DNA from: Alcaligenaceae bacterium
Lineage (GTDB): Bacteria; Pseudomonadota; Gammaproteobacteria; Burkholderiales; Burkholderiaceae_B
Direction: 5' to 3'
DNA: 64,000 nucleotides
NCBI GenBank assembly: GCA_029263615.1
Contig: JAJUFT010000001.1
Coordinates: 1-64,000 of the forward strand
Both the position numbers and the translations under genes were made by a program. Below the pieces are notes generated by a model that was not told the origin of the DNA, made no database searches, and was given only the letters and a program-made list of their open reading frames with translations. Each line of letters begins with the position of its first letter. Position 1 is the first letter of the stretch. Shown piece by piece: positions 45,810-55,887 of this stretch.

Positions 45810-46553
45810 ATGCTGCCCATGGAAAAAGTAAGAATCTCGAAGCTCATGGCCCAACGGGGCCTGTGCTCGCGGCGAGAAGCCGATGCCTATATCGAGCGCG
45901 GTTGGGTGCGCGTGGACGGCGTGATCGTGTCCGAGCTGGGCAGCAAGGCCTGGCCGCACCAGAAGATCACGCTGGAAAAGCAGGCGCGTCAGCGGCAGAC
46001 CTCGCGGGTCACCATCATCCTGAACAAACCGGTGGGCTATGTTTCGCATCGCGCCGATGGCGGGTACCGCCAGGCGGTGTCGCTCATCACGCCGCAGAAT
46101 CTGTACCGTCCCGCCAAGCAGCCACAGGCGTTTGATCCCAACCATCTGCGCGGCCTTGCCCCCGCAGGGCGGCTGGACATCGATTCGCAGGGCCTGCTCG
46201 TCCTGACTCAAGACGGGCGCATTGCGAGGCAGTTGATCGCCGAAGACAGCGACATCGAAAAGGAATACCTGGTCAGGGTCGAGGGCCGGCTGGTGACCAA
46301 TGGCCTGGAAAAGTTGCGCTTCGGGTTGTCTCTGGACGGAGCACCGCTCAAGCGTGCCGAAGTCGACTGGCAGAACGAAGACCAGCTGCGATTCGTGCTG
46401 CGCGAGGGCAAGAAACGCCAGATCCGCCGCATGTGCGAGATCGTCGGCCTCAAGGTGGTGGGTCTCAAGCGCGTACGGATGGGCCGTATCGTGCTGGGCG
46501 ACCTCCCGCAGGGCAAGTGGCGCTACCTGCGGGAAGGCGAGAGCTTCTTCTGA
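45810..46553 (+). CDS. Pseudouridine synthase, RsuA/RluB/RluF family
   Basis: S4 domain [80 protein letters not shown]. Confidence 0.93.
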   Translation: MLPMEKVRISKLMAQRGLCSRREADAYIERGWVRVDGVIVSELGSKAWPHQKITLEKQARQRQTSRVTIILNKPVGYVSHRADGGYRQAVSLITPQNLYRPAKQPQAFDPNHLRGLAPAGRLDIDSQGLLVLTQDGRIARQLIAEDSDIEKEYLVRVEGRLVTNGLEKLRFGLSLDGAPLKRAEVDWQNEDQLRFVLREGKKRQIRRMCEIVGLKVVGLKRVRMGRIVLGDLPQGKWRYLREGESFF

Positions 46554-47486
46554 TCAGCTGCGCTTGCTGCGCGACAGGCTGAAGGTGGCGCCGGCGTCCT
46601 GTCCCAGCGTCGCGACGAGCCAGGGCAGTGCGCCGGACAGTGCATCGTGCAGGGTCCAGGGCGGGTTCACCACGAACATGCCGCTGCCGTACATGCCGTA
46701 GCCCGACGAGGGCGGTCGCCTGACCTGCAGCGAAGCATGCACCCAGACGACGTCCAGGTGCTCCAGGGTGCGCGTCAGCATCTGCACCTCGCGTCGCGCC
46801 ACCAGCGGATACCACACCGCAAACGTGCCTGTGCTGAAGCGTTTGAGCCCTTCCTGAACGGCCGTCAGCGTGTGACGGTAATCCTGCTTGTTTTCGTAGG
46901 ATGGGTCGATGAGGACCAGCCCGCGACGGGTCGGTGGGGGCAGCAATGCCTTGATGCCCTCGAAACCATCTTCCTGTTTCACCATGACCTGCCTGGACCG
47001 GCCGCGTGGATGCTGCGCGAGATTTCGTTGCAGGACGTCGATTTCATTCGGATGCAGCTCGAACAGGCGCAGGCGGTCGCGCTCCCTCATGGCCTGCAGG
47101 GTGAGCCAGGGTGACCCGGGGTAGAAGCGCAGTTCCCCGTCCGGGTTGAAAGGCACCAGCGCGTCAAGATAGGCCTGCACCAGCCCGGGCGGGTTCTCGG
47201 CCGAACGCAGCCGCAGGACACCCTCCTCTGACTCGGGCTTGCGCGGGGGCGCGGCGACGGCGGCTTCCGGAGGGGCATCGGACGGGCGGCGCACGCCCGA
47301 CCGCGCTGCCGGTTTGCCCGAGGCCCACTCACCCCGCAGATCGTAGATGCCGGCGCCGGCGTGAGTGTCGATGACCCAGTAGGGGGCATCTTTGAGATTC
47401 AGGTGGCTCAGCAGCTGAACCAGAACGGCATGCTTGAGCACATCGGCGTGGTTGCCTGCGTGGAAGGCGTGGCGATAACTGAACAA
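46554..47486 (-). CDS. rlmJ: 23S rRNA (adenine-2030-N6)-methyltransferase
   Basis: MFSYRHAFHAGNHADVLKHAVLVQLL, YWVIDTHAGAGIYDL, GLVLIDPSYENKQDY. Confidence 0.95.
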   Translation of the reverse strand: MFSYRHAFHAGNHADVLKHAVLVQLLSHLNLKDAPYWVIDTHAGAGIYDLRGEWASGKPAARSGVRRPSDAPPEAAVAAPPRKPESEEGVLRLRSAENPPGLVQAYLDALVPFNPDGELRFYPGSPWLTLQAMRERDRLRLFELHPNEIDVLQRNLAQHPRGRSRQVMVKQEDGFEGIKALLPPPTRRGLVLIDPSYENKQDYRHTLTAVQEGLKRFSTGTFAVWYPLVARREVQMLTRTLEHLDVVWVHASLQVRRPPSSGYGMYGSGMFVVNPPWTLHDALSGALPWLVATLGQDAGATFSLSRSKRS

Positions 47487-47497
47487 GGGTGGCCTCT

Positions 47498-48253
47498 TCA
47501 GACTTGGCCCGGGGCCATGGAGACGACTTCGTCGGTAATGATGGCGTTGCAGCCCCAGTCGAGCAGTTCGCGCGCACGCTGGGGTTCATTCACCGTCCAG
47601 ACAGCCAGGGTCAGCCCCGCTTCCCGCACCTGTTCGACGATCTCGCGCGTGGTGTATCGCCCATTCAGATTCAGGCCGATACATTCCAGCCAGCGAACGC
47701 GGTCCCGCCAGTCGGAAGGCAGTTCTTTCTCGATCAGCAGGGCACGGGGCAGCTCCGGCACGGCATCGCGGGCGGCGGCCAGCGCCTGCTCCGAGAACGA
47801 GGAGAGCAAGGGGGGGAGACTGGCGCCTTCCCACAACTGGCGTGCCAGCGTGGCGATGCGCTCGCCCGTGTGCGTTTCCATGCCCGTGGTGGGTTTGATC
47901 TCGATATTGCTGTGAATGCCGTTGGCGCGCGTGTAGGCGGCGATGCCGTACAGCGTGGCAATGGGCTCGCCGGCATAGGCGGGCGAATGCCAGGCGCCGA
48001 AATCGTAACGTGCGAGCTCGGCAAAACGGAAGTCGGCGGCGCGCCCGCTGCCGTTGGACGTCCGTTCCAGGGTGTCGTCGTGCAAGAGGACGGGTACATC
48101 GTCGGCGGTCAGCTTGACGTCATATTCCATCATGCGAAAGCCGTGAGAGGCGCCCACGCGAAAGGCGGCCAGCGTGTTTTCAGGGGCAGTGCGACCCGCT
48201 CCACGGTGAGCAATCCACTGAGGGTAGGGCCATGCAGTTGAGGGCTGGGGCAT
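47498..48253 (-). CDS. ugpQ: Glycerophosphodiester phosphodiesterase
   Basis: WIAHRGAGRTAPENTLAAFRVGASHGFRMMEYDVKLTADDVPVLLHDDTLERTSNG. Confidence 0.94.
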   Translation of the reverse strand: MPQPSTAWPYPQWIAHRGAGRTAPENTLAAFRVGASHGFRMMEYDVKLTADDVPVLLHDDTLERTSNGSGRAADFRFAELARYDFGAWHSPAYAGEPIATLYGIAAYTRANGIHSNIEIKPTTGMETHTGERIATLARQLWEGASLPPLLSSFSEQALAAARDAVPELPRALLIEKELPSDWRDRVRWLECIGLNLNGRYTTREIVEQVREAGLTLAVWTVNEPQRARELLDWGCNAIITDEVVSMAPGQV

Positions 48254-48474
48254 GATTCGGGCTCCACATGAGACCGCCGGACTGGCGGAATGAAGGGCAT
48301 TTTATCCTCGGCAGGCCGATGCCAGCCATCCTGCACGCAAGACATCAAAGGGGCAGACAGCGGGGATGCTGGTGGTAAACTCCGGCAAAGCGAAAATTCG
48401 GGGCCTTCCGGCCCTGGCTAGATGCACGATTTCCCGGAGCCTTCGAGGTTTCGCAACTGAATTCCAGGTGATGA

Positions 48475-50436
48475 ATGTTCGATTTCATACGCACGAACCG
48501 GCGCTTCATGATGCTCATATTGCTGGTGCTCGTTCTTCCTTCGTTCGTGTTGATCGGTGTCAGCGGCTATACCAACTACGTTTCGGGTGACAAGGACCTC
48601 GTTGTGGTCGGTGATTCTGCGGTGACGCTGCAGGAATTCGAGATGGCCCGGCGCAATCAGCTCGAGCAGCTCCAGCGCAACACCATGGGGCGTTTCGATC
48701 CGGAAGTGCTGAATACGCGCGCGGCCCGTGAAATGTTGCTGGAGTCGCTGGTCGATCGCCGTGTGATGGTCACCATTGCCAACGAAGAACGCTTCAGTGT
48801 GTCCGACGGCGCACTGCGCAACAGCATCGCAGAGATGCCCGAGTTTCAGGAAGACGGCCAGTTCTCGGCAGAACGCTACAACCAGCTGCTGGCCGCCGCC
48901 GGTCTGAGCCCGCGCGATTTTGAACAGGGGCAGCGCGGCGAGCTCGCCTTGCAACGCGTGCTTGGCCCGGTCTCCGCGAGCGCCGCGGTGCCGACCTCGA
49001 TCCGTGAACGCGTTCAGGCCGCGCTCACCGAATCGCGCACTGTGCGGCTGCGCACCTTCCCGATTTCCGACTTTCAGAAAGACATCGTCGTGAGCGAAGC
49101 CGACATCAAGGCCTGGTACGACGGCAACAGCGAGCGCCTCAAGGTGGCCGACCAGGTCGCCGTCGAGTATCTGGTGCTGAACGAAGATGTCGCGATGAAG
49201 GCCGTGGGCGACATTTCCGAGGAAGATCTGCGCAGCTACTACGAACAGAACAAAGCCCGCTATGTCACGCCGCCCCGCGTGAACGTCAGCCATATTCAGA
49301 TCAGCGTGGCCTCCGGCGCCTCCGAGCAGGATCGCGATGCCGCACGGCAGAAGGCCGAGGTCGTTGCCGAACGGGTGAAGGCGGATCCGTCGAGCTTTGC
49401 CGAGGTGGCCCGTACCGAATCCCAGGACGTCGGCACGGCGCGTGACGGTGGTCAGCTGGGTTGGGTGCGTCCCGGTACCTGGCCCGCCGCGCTCGAAGAG
49501 GCCGTCTTCGCCCTGAAGGAAGGTGAGGTCTCCGGCGTCGTGGAGGGCCCCGGTGGTTTCCATGTGTTCATCGCCAATCGGGTTGAGGCCGAGAAGGGAG
49601 AAACCTTTGAAGAAGCGCGCGCCAAGGTAGAAGACGAAGTGCGTCGTCAGCTGGCCGCCGAGCGCTTCGCCGAAATGGCAACCCGTCTGACCGATCTGGT
49701 CTACGACAACCCCTCCAGTCTGGAGCCTGCTGCTCAGGCGCTGGGGCTGGAACCCCGCCTTGTGGAAGGCGTAACGCGCGACGGTCTGCTGGGTGTGGAA
49801 GACGTGGGCGAGCGCGCCGCCGCGGCCAGTGCCGATGCCGCCATCTTTGAAGATCCCCGCGTTCGCAGCACCCTGTTCAGTACGGCGCTCTTGAACGAGA
49901 AGTCGAACTCCGGGGTGATCGAAGTGTCGTCCGACACGCTTGCCGTGGTGCGCGTGGCTTCATTTGAACCTGCGCATGTTCCGCCGCTCGAACAGGTCAA
50001 GGGTCGCATCGAAGCGATTCTTGCTGCCGAGGCGGCAAGCAAGGCAGCCGCCGAAGCCGGTGAAAAGGCGTTGGCGGCGCTGCGCGAGTCCACCGCCGAT
50101 GCGGAGTCCTCCGACGCGTTCGGCACGCCCCTGACCGTCAGCCGCATGGATTCCCAGGGCCTTGCCAAGCCGGTGCTGGATGCCGTGTTCTCTGCCCGCC
50201 CCGATCAGTTGCCGGCCTATGTGGGCGTGACTGGTCCGCAGGGTTACGTGGTGGCGCGAGTCGAATCCGTTCAACCCGGGGAGCCCAACGAAATGCTTGC
50301 CGCCGGGCTCGACATGGAGCTGTCCCGTAGCCTCGGCATGGCCGAGCAGCAGGCGGTCATGCGTGAAATGCGGGTCCGCCTGGGCGTGAAACGCACTGCC
50401 GATGCCGAAGAGGTCCTCGCCGGCGAGGAAGGCTGA
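48475..50436 (+). CDS. ppiD: SurA N-domain/parvulin peptidyl-prolyl isomerase, PpiD-like
   Basis: MFDFIRTNRRFMMLILLVLVLPSFVLIGVSGY membrane anchor; parvulin VNVSHIQISV...DGGQLGWVRPGTWPAALEEAVFALKEGEVSGVVEGPGGFHVF. Confidence 0.94.
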   Translation: MFDFIRTNRRFMMLILLVLVLPSFVLIGVSGYTNYVSGDKDLVVVGDSAVTLQEFEMARRNQLEQLQRNTMGRFDPEVLNTRAAREMLLESLVDRRVMVTIANEERFSVSDGALRNSIAEMPEFQEDGQFSAERYNQLLAAAGLSPRDFEQGQRGELALQRVLGPVSASAAVPTSIRERVQAALTESRTVRLRTFPISDFQKDIVVSEADIKAWYDGNSERLKVADQVAVEYLVLNEDVAMKAVGDISEEDLRSYYEQNKARYVTPPRVNVSHIQISVASGASEQDRDAARQKAEVVAERVKADPSSFAEVARTESQDVGTARDGGQLGWVRPGTWPAALEEAVFALKEGEVSGVVEGPGGFHVFIANRVEAEKGETFEEARAKVEDEVRRQLAAERFAEMATRLTDLVYDNPSSLEPAAQALGLEPRLVEGVTRDGLLGVEDVGERAAAASADAAIFEDPRVRSTLFSTALLNEKSNSGVIEVSSDTLAVVRVASFEPAHVPPLEQVKGRIEAILAAEAASKAAAEAGEKALAALRESTADAESSDAFGTPLTVSRMDSQGLAKPVLDAVFSARPDQLPAYVGVTGPQGYVVARVESVQPGEPNEMLAAGLDMELSRSLGMAEQQAVMREMRVRLGVKRTADAEEVLAGEEG

Positions 50437-50479
50437 ACCCGGAAGACTGATCTGGCTGCAAGTGCCCCCCAGGCAATAC

Positions 50480-50573
50480 GGCTGAGCCCGTTGCGGCGGG
50501 TTCAGCCACTTGGGCAGGGTACGCAGTGTGTCCCTTGCCGAATACGTCGCCTGAGCCGGGCATGCCGGCTCAG
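50480..50573. terminator. Tandem hairpins between convergent ppiD and tesA
   Basis: GGCTGAGCCCG-TTGCGG-CGGGTTCAGCC (50480-50507, one G-T pair) and CTGAGCCGG-GCATG-CCGGCTCAG (50551-50573, perfect); no T tract. Confidence 0.4.
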
Positions 50574-50580
50574 CGTGCGG

Positions 50581-51246
50581 TTACAGCAGGGCTTCGAGAT
50601 GCGGCCATATGGTGTCGGCGATAGGCGTCTGGGCCTCAACCGTCGGGTGCAGGCCGTCGGCCTGGAACATGCCTGCCTCCAGCGCGATCCCCTCGAGCAT
50701 GAACGGCACCAGGGGAATCGCGTTTTCTTTTGCCAGTTCCGCGTAGATGGCGTGGAACTGATCCGCGTACCGCCTGCCATAGTTCGGCGGGATGTGCTGG
50801 CCGATAAGCAGCACCTGCGCCCCTTTGGCCCGTGACAGAGCAATCATCTTTTGAAGGTTGGCCTTCATGTCGCGCAGTGGCAGGCCGCGCAAGCCGTCGT
50901 TGGCGCCGAGCTGAATGACGACGATGTCTGCGCGGGTTTCCTCCAGCAAGGCGGGCAGGCGCTGCAGACCGTTGCCCGTCGTATCGCCGCTGATGCTGGC
51001 ATTTCGTATCTGGTATGCTTGTTCACCGCGCTTCAGGCGCTGAGCAATGATCTGCACCCAGCCGGTGTCGCGGGGCAAGCCGTATTCTGCCGACAGGCTG
51101 TCACCCACGATCAGGATCTGGCGCGCCGGCCGTCCCGCATGCGGGTCTGCCTCCTGTGGCGCCGCCGCCTCTGCGGCCATCGCGCCTCGCATGTACAGCG
51201 AGACGAGCAATCCCAACAACAAGCCTAAAGACCTTCCCCAGCGCAT
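50581..51246 (-). CDS. tesA: GDSL/SGNH arylesterase (TesA-like)
   Basis: ILIVGDSLSAEYGLPRDTGWVQII, IVVIQLGANDGLRGLPL, ADGLHPTVEAQ. Confidence 0.93.
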   Translation of the reverse strand: MRWGRSLGLLLGLLVSLYMRGAMAAEAAAPQEADPHAGRPARQILIVGDSLSAEYGLPRDTGWVQIIAQRLKRGEQAYQIRNASISGDTTGNGLQRLPALLEETRADIVVIQLGANDGLRGLPLRDMKANLQKMIALSRAKGAQVLLIGQHIPPNYGRRYADQFHAIYAELAKENAIPLVPFMLEGIALEAGMFQADGLHPTVEAQTPIADTIWPHLEALL

Positions 51247-51931
51247 GCAATCAACTCCCAGTATTGAAGTGGTGGACCTCTGTCAGCGCGTTACCGACAG
51301 CTCGGGTGTCCTGGACATTTTAAGCAGGGTGAGCTTTACGGTTGGCACCGGCGAGGCCGTGGCCATCACGGGCAGTTCCGGTTCGGGCAAGAGCACTCTG
51401 CTCGGCCTGATGGCCGGCCTGGATGTGCCGACGTCCGGTTCGGTGCACCTGCTCGGGCATGATCTTTTCAGCCTGGATGAAGAAGCGCGGGCGCAGCTTC
51501 GCGCGCGCTACGTGGGCTTTGTCTTCCAGGCCTTCCATCTTCTGCCGAATCTCACGGCGCTGGAAAACGTCATGCTGCCGTTGGAATTGCGCGGTGAGCC
51601 CGCCAGGGCGGCCGCGGTCTCCATGCTGGAACGCGTCGGGCTCAGGGACAGGCTGAACCATTACCCCCGCACCCTTTCGGGCGGCGAGCAGCAGCGGGTG
51701 TCGCTCGCCCGGGCCTTCGTGCAGCGTCCGGCCATTCTCTTTGCGGACGAGCCCACCGGGAGTCTGGATGAACAGAATGGCCGCAGGGTGACGGATCTCA
51801 TGTTCGGCCTGCATGAAGAGCAGGGGACATCGCTGGTGCTGGTCACGCACGACCCGGCCCTTGCGGACCGTTGCCATCGGGAATTGCGACTCTCCGGTGG
51901 CCGGCTGCTGGCGCCGGCCGCACTTGAGTGA
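51245..51931 (+). CDS. ybbA: ABC transporter ATP-binding protein (LolD/YbbA-like)
   Basis: ITGSSGSGKSTLLGLMAGLD, FVFQAFHLLPNLTALENVMLPLEL, LSGGEQQRVSLARAFVQRPAILFADEPTGSLD; divergent from tesA. Confidence 0.9.
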   Translation: MQSTPSIEVVDLCQRVTDSSGVLDILSRVSFTVGTGEAVAITGSSGSGKSTLLGLMAGLDVPTSGSVHLLGHDLFSLDEEARAQLRARYVGFVFQAFHLLPNLTALENVMLPLELRGEPARAAAVSMLERVGLRDRLNHYPRTLSGGEQQRVSLARAFVQRPAILFADEPTGSLDEQNGRRVTDLMFGLHEEQGTSLVLVTHDPALADRCHRELRLSGGRLLAPAALE

Positions 51932-52000
51932 GGCAGGCGGGCCGGTGTGCTTCGGGCGTTGCCGGATGGGTGCGCCAGCGGTTGCGACCGCGCCATGACA

Positions 52001-53308
52001 TCACATGTTCGTGCGCATCTTCGAGGGCAGCCAGGTGGCGAGTTCCGGAACGAAATAGAGGAGCAGCGCAGCAGCCACCATCAGGAAGAACATGGGGGAG
52101 GTGATCCGCGCCAGGTAGGGAAGCTCCAGGCGCGTCATGCCCGACAGCACAAACAGGTTGAAGCCGACCGGGGGCGTGATCTGAGCCATCTCGATGACCA
52201 GCACCAGGAAGATGCCGAACCACACCAGATCGAGGCCGGCTGCCTGCACCGTGGGCAGCAGCACGCCCATGGTGAGCACAACGATGGAAATGCCGTCGAG
52301 CAGGCAGCCCAGCACGATGAAGAAGACCATCAGGGCGAGAATCAGGCCGAATTGTGACAGCCCGAGGGAACCGATCCATTCGGCCAGCGCACGCGGCAAA
52401 CCGATATACCCCATGGAAAGCGTCAGGAACTGCGCGCCGGCCAGGATCAGCGCAATCATGCAGTACAACCGTGTCGCGCCCATCAGCGACTCGGTGAAGG
52501 TCTTCCAGTTCAGCGAACCCTGCAACAGGGACAGCACGAGCGCCCCGATGACGCCGATCGCCGCCGCTTCGGTGGCCGTGGCAAAGCCTGTATAGATGGC
52601 ACCCAGCACGGCGCCGATCAGCAGGATTACCGGAATGAGGTTGCGCGAGGCCCTGAGCTTTTCGATGAGCGGCATGTTTTCGTCTGACGCGGGCACCTGA
52701 TCCGGATGCAGCATCGCCCAGAGCGCGATATACCCCATGAACAGGGTGGCCAGAAGCAGGCCGGGAAGTACGCCGGCAATGAACAGCCGGGAAATCGACA
52801 CGTCGGCGGCCACGCCGTAGACGATCATGATGATGGACGGCGGAATCATCAGGCCGAGCGTGCCGGCGCCGGCGAGGGTGCCCAGCACCTTGTCCTGGGG
52901 ATAGCCGCGGCGGCTCAGCTCGGGGATAGTCATCTTGCCGATGGTGGCCACCGTGGCTGCGGAAGAGCCCGAGACGGCGGCGAAAATGGCGCATCCGATG
53001 ATGTTGGTGTGCAGCAGACGCCCGGGCAGACGGTTCAGCCAGGGTGCCAGACCGCTGAACAGGTCTTGTGAAAGACGCGTGCGAAAAAGGATCTCCCCCA
53101 TCCAGAGGAACAGAGGCAGCGCAGTGAGTGTCCAGCTGGATGCCGCGCCCCAGATGGTGATGGCCATCGCGTCGCCGGCTGAGCGCGTCGTGAAGATTTC
53201 CATGCCGAGCCAGGCGGCGCCCGCGAGGGTCAGGCCGACCCAGACGCCACAGGCGAGAAAGCCGACGATGGACACCACCAGCATGGTGATGACGAAGATC
53301 TCATTCAT
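52001..53308 (-). CDS. dctM: TRAP transporter large permease (DctM)
   Basis: MNEIFVITMLVVSIVGFLACGVWVGL...; PPSIIMIVYGVAADVSISRLFIAGVLPGLLL; ITPPVGFNLFVLSGMT. Confidence 0.95.
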   Translation of the reverse strand: MNEIFVITMLVVSIVGFLACGVWVGLTLAGAAWLGMEIFTTRSAGDAMAITIWGAASSWTLTALPLFLWMGEILFRTRLSQDLFSGLAPWLNRLPGRLLHTNIIGCAIFAAVSGSSAATVATIGKMTIPELSRRGYPQDKVLGTLAGAGTLGLMIPPSIIMIVYGVAADVSISRLFIAGVLPGLLLATLFMGYIALWAMLHPDQVPASDENMPLIEKLRASRNLIPVILLIGAVLGAIYTGFATATEAAAIGVIGALVLSLLQGSLNWKTFTESLMGATRLYCMIALILAGAQFLTLSMGYIGLPRALAEWIGSLGLSQFGLILALMVFFIVLGCLLDGISIVVLTMGVLLPTVQAAGLDLVWFGIFLVLVIEMAQITPPVGFNLFVLSGMTRLELPYLARITSPMFFLMVAAALLLYFVPELATWLPSKMRTNM

Positions 53309-53807
53309 GCTGGGCAGTTTCCTGGGTGTTGCGACCGGATTGGCCCCGCAAACGGCAGATGGTTTCGTCAAGCAGCGCAATGAAGAAAATGACGCTGCCG
53401 ATGGCCATGGAAAGCTGCGGGATCCACAGGGCGGTGGCATCTTCGCCCGTGGAGATGTCGTTGTAAGCGTGTGAGTCGAGGACCAGCTTGCAGCTGAACC
53501 AGGCAACATTCGCCGCGATGACGGCTCCGACGATCAGGGCGAAGGCGTCGAGTCGGGTGCGCGCACGGGGGGGCAGCGAGGCCAGCAGCAGGGTCACGCG
53601 GATGTGCTCGCCCTTCTTGAAAGTATGGGCCAGGGCCAGAAAACCCGCTGCCGCCATGCAATAGCCGGCGTAAGCATCCAGGCCGGGGATATGGACGGCG
53701 ACCTGTCGGACACCGATGGACAGGGAAATGCACACCAGGACGCCGATCATGAAAACGGCGGCGAGCACGCCCGCCGCCGTGTAGAGATGGTCCAGCAAAC
53801 GGCGCAT
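53301..53807 (-). CDS. dctQ: TRAP transporter small permease (DctQ)
   Basis: Four TM DctQ-like protein; KKGEHIRVTLLLASLPPRARTRLD; overlaps dctM start. Confidence 0.92.
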   Translation of the reverse strand: MRRLLDHLYTAAGVLAAVFMIGVLVCISLSIGVRQVAVHIPGLDAYAGYCMAAAGFLALAHTFKKGEHIRVTLLLASLPPRARTRLDAFALIVGAVIAANVAWFSCKLVLDSHAYNDISTGEDATALWIPQLSMAIGSVIFFIALLDETICRLRGQSGRNTQETAQHE

Positions 53808-53809
53808 GT

Positions 53810-54781
53810 TTATTGCGCCCGATAGGCGTCAATGACTTGCTTGCCGTCGGCGCCGGCTTTCTCCAGCCACTCGTTCAGCATGGTTTCACCCACTTTGCTC
53901 AGACCGCTCATGAGTTCGTCCGAGGGCTTGACGATGTCCATGCCGTTCTTGGCGAGGTTGTCCAGATACCACTGGGTCTTCTCGCGGGACAATTCCCAGC
54001 CACGTTTTTCGGCCGCTTCGGCTGCCTTGAGCAGAGCGTCCTTGCACTTCTGGTCGAGCGCGTCGAAAGCCTTCTTGTTGACCAGGATGGCGTTCTTGGG
54101 CAGCCAGGCCTGCGTGTCATAGAAGCGCTTCATGTATTCATAGACCTTGGTGTCCCAGCCGGTTGAACCGGAGGTCATGAAGGCATTGACCACACCGGTC
54201 GCCATGGCCTGCGCCAGTTCCGCCTGCTGGATGGTCACAGGCTGCGCACCGACCAGTTCCGCAATGCGGGCCGTGACCGGGCTGTATGCGCGCCACTTCA
54301 GCCCTTTGAGATCATCGACCTTGTTGATCTCGTTATTGGCGTAGATGCCCTGAGGCGGCCAGGCCACGGTGAAGAGCAGCATCATGCCCTGAGATTCGAG
54401 CTTCTTGCTCAGGACCGGCTTCTGGGCCTGATACAGCTTCCAGGCTGCGTCGTACCCCGTCGCCAAGAAAGGCAGGCCATCCAGCGCGTAGATGGGGTCT
54501 TCGTTGGCGAAATTGGTCAGCAGGATTTCACCGGCCTGCGCCTGGTTGGACTGCACGGCCCGCTTGATTTCCGGCGCCTTGAACAGCGAGGCGTTGAGAT
54601 GCAGGGTGATGTCGAAGTCACCGCCGGAGAGCTCCTTCACATCTTTGACGAACTGCTGGAGGTTCTCGGAGTGGAGGTTGGAGGCCGGATACGCCGTGGG
54701 AAGATCCCACTTGGCCGGGGCCGCCTGGGCCTGAAGCGAGAAGGCCGCCGCGACGGCGGACAGCAGAATGAGTCGTTTCAT
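53810..54781 (-). CDS. dctP: TRAP transporter substrate-binding protein (DctP)
   Basis: Signal peptide; KWDLPTAYPASNLHSENLQQFVKDV, DDLKGLKWRAYSPVTARIAELVGAQPVTIQQAELAQAMATGVVNAFMTSG. Confidence 0.95.
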   Translation of the reverse strand: MKRLILLSAVAAAFSLQAQAAPAKWDLPTAYPASNLHSENLQQFVKDVKELSGGDFDITLHLNASLFKAPEIKRAVQSNQAQAGEILLTNFANEDPIYALDGLPFLATGYDAAWKLYQAQKPVLSKKLESQGMMLLFTVAWPPQGIYANNEINKVDDLKGLKWRAYSPVTARIAELVGAQPVTIQQAELAQAMATGVVNAFMTSGSTGWDTKVYEYMKRFYDTQAWLPKNAILVNKKAFDALDQKCKDALLKAAEAAEKRGWELSREKTQWYLDNLAKNGMDIVKPSDELMSGLSKVGETMLNEWLEKAGADGKQVIDAYRAQ

Positions 54782-54954
54782 GTGGGAGTCCTTTAGTTCT
54801 GATACTTCTTGTACGGAACGGGATATCGCCAATGATTGTAGAGGTGTGACAGCGCCAATCAAGAATTGCTTGCTGCGCTTTAGGGAAATCCATGGGCAGT
54901 GGAAACCCGGGTTGCGAAGGTTAAACTTTCAGCTCGAAGCAAAAGGAATTCACG

Positions 54955-55854
54955 ATGTGGCAGTTCTTCTCAGGCGCCGTCGCGGCGCACCCCTCCGGCT
55001 CGCAGCGCAAAGCGGTCCGACTCCTCGCCGGCGCCTGTCTGGTGTCCGCCGCCAGTCTGCTGGCCATGGTGCCGGCGCAAGCCGCCGGATTCATTGCGCG
55101 CACCCTGCATGCCCCGGTTCCGGGCGGGGTGGCGGTAGTTCCGCTGCCGTCCTCATCAACGCCGCCGGCCGTGTCTTACGGGGGTAAGCGGGTGATGGTG
55201 GTGAAAGACAGTGACGGCGCCTGGATTGCGGTCGTGGGCATCGATCTCAAAGCCACGCCCGGCCAGCATGCGCTGGACGTCAGAACTGGCCACGGCAGGG
55301 CGTCTGCCGGCTTCGAGGTTGTCCACAAGGAATATAAGCGCCAGCACATCACGCTCAAGAACCGTGCTCATGTGTCACCGAGCCCCGAGCAGCTCAAGCG
55401 ATATGAGCGGGAATATGCGGAACAGATGCAGGCCTATGCGCGCTTTCGCGAGACGGGGCCGAGCAACGTGTTGATGGCGGCGCCCGTGTCCGGGCGGACC
55501 TCCAGTCCCTTCGGCCTGAGGCGCTTTTTCAATGGGGAAGAACGCAACCCCCATTCCGGCCTGGATTTTGCCGTGCCCCGTGGAACGCCGGTCAAGGTAC
55601 CGGCCGACGGAGTGGTCACCTTGGTGGGCGACTATTTCTTCAACGGCCGCACCGTATTCGTGGATCACGGCCAGGGCTTCATCACCATGTACTGCCATCT
55701 GGATGCCATCCTGGTGGAGAAAGGGCAGGAGGTCAGGCGGGGGGATGTTCTGGGCCGGGTCGGTGCAACGGGGCGCGCCACGGGTCCCCATCTGCACTGG
55801 AATGTGAGCCTGAATGGCAGCCGGGTGGACCCGGCTCTGTTTCTGAGGAAATGA
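54955..55854 (+). CDS. M23-family metallopeptidase with intact metal ligands, exported
   Basis: Signal sequence; NPHSGLDFAVPRGTPV, GPHLHWNVSLNGSRVDPALF. Confidence 0.94.
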   Translation: MWQFFSGAVAAHPSGSQRKAVRLLAGACLVSAASLLAMVPAQAAGFIARTLHAPVPGGVAVVPLPSSSTPPAVSYGGKRVMVVKDSDGAWIAVVGIDLKATPGQHALDVRTGHGRASAGFEVVHKEYKRQHITLKNRAHVSPSPEQLKRYEREYAEQMQAYARFRETGPSNVLMAAPVSGRTSSPFGLRRFFNGEERNPHSGLDFAVPRGTPVKVPADGVVTLVGDYFFNGRTVFVDHGQGFITMYCHLDAILVEKGQEVRRGDVLGRVGATGRATGPHLHWNVSLNGSRVDPALFLRK

Positions 55855-55887
55855 CGCGGAAGCGGTGAGGGCGTGAGGGCGGGGGCC

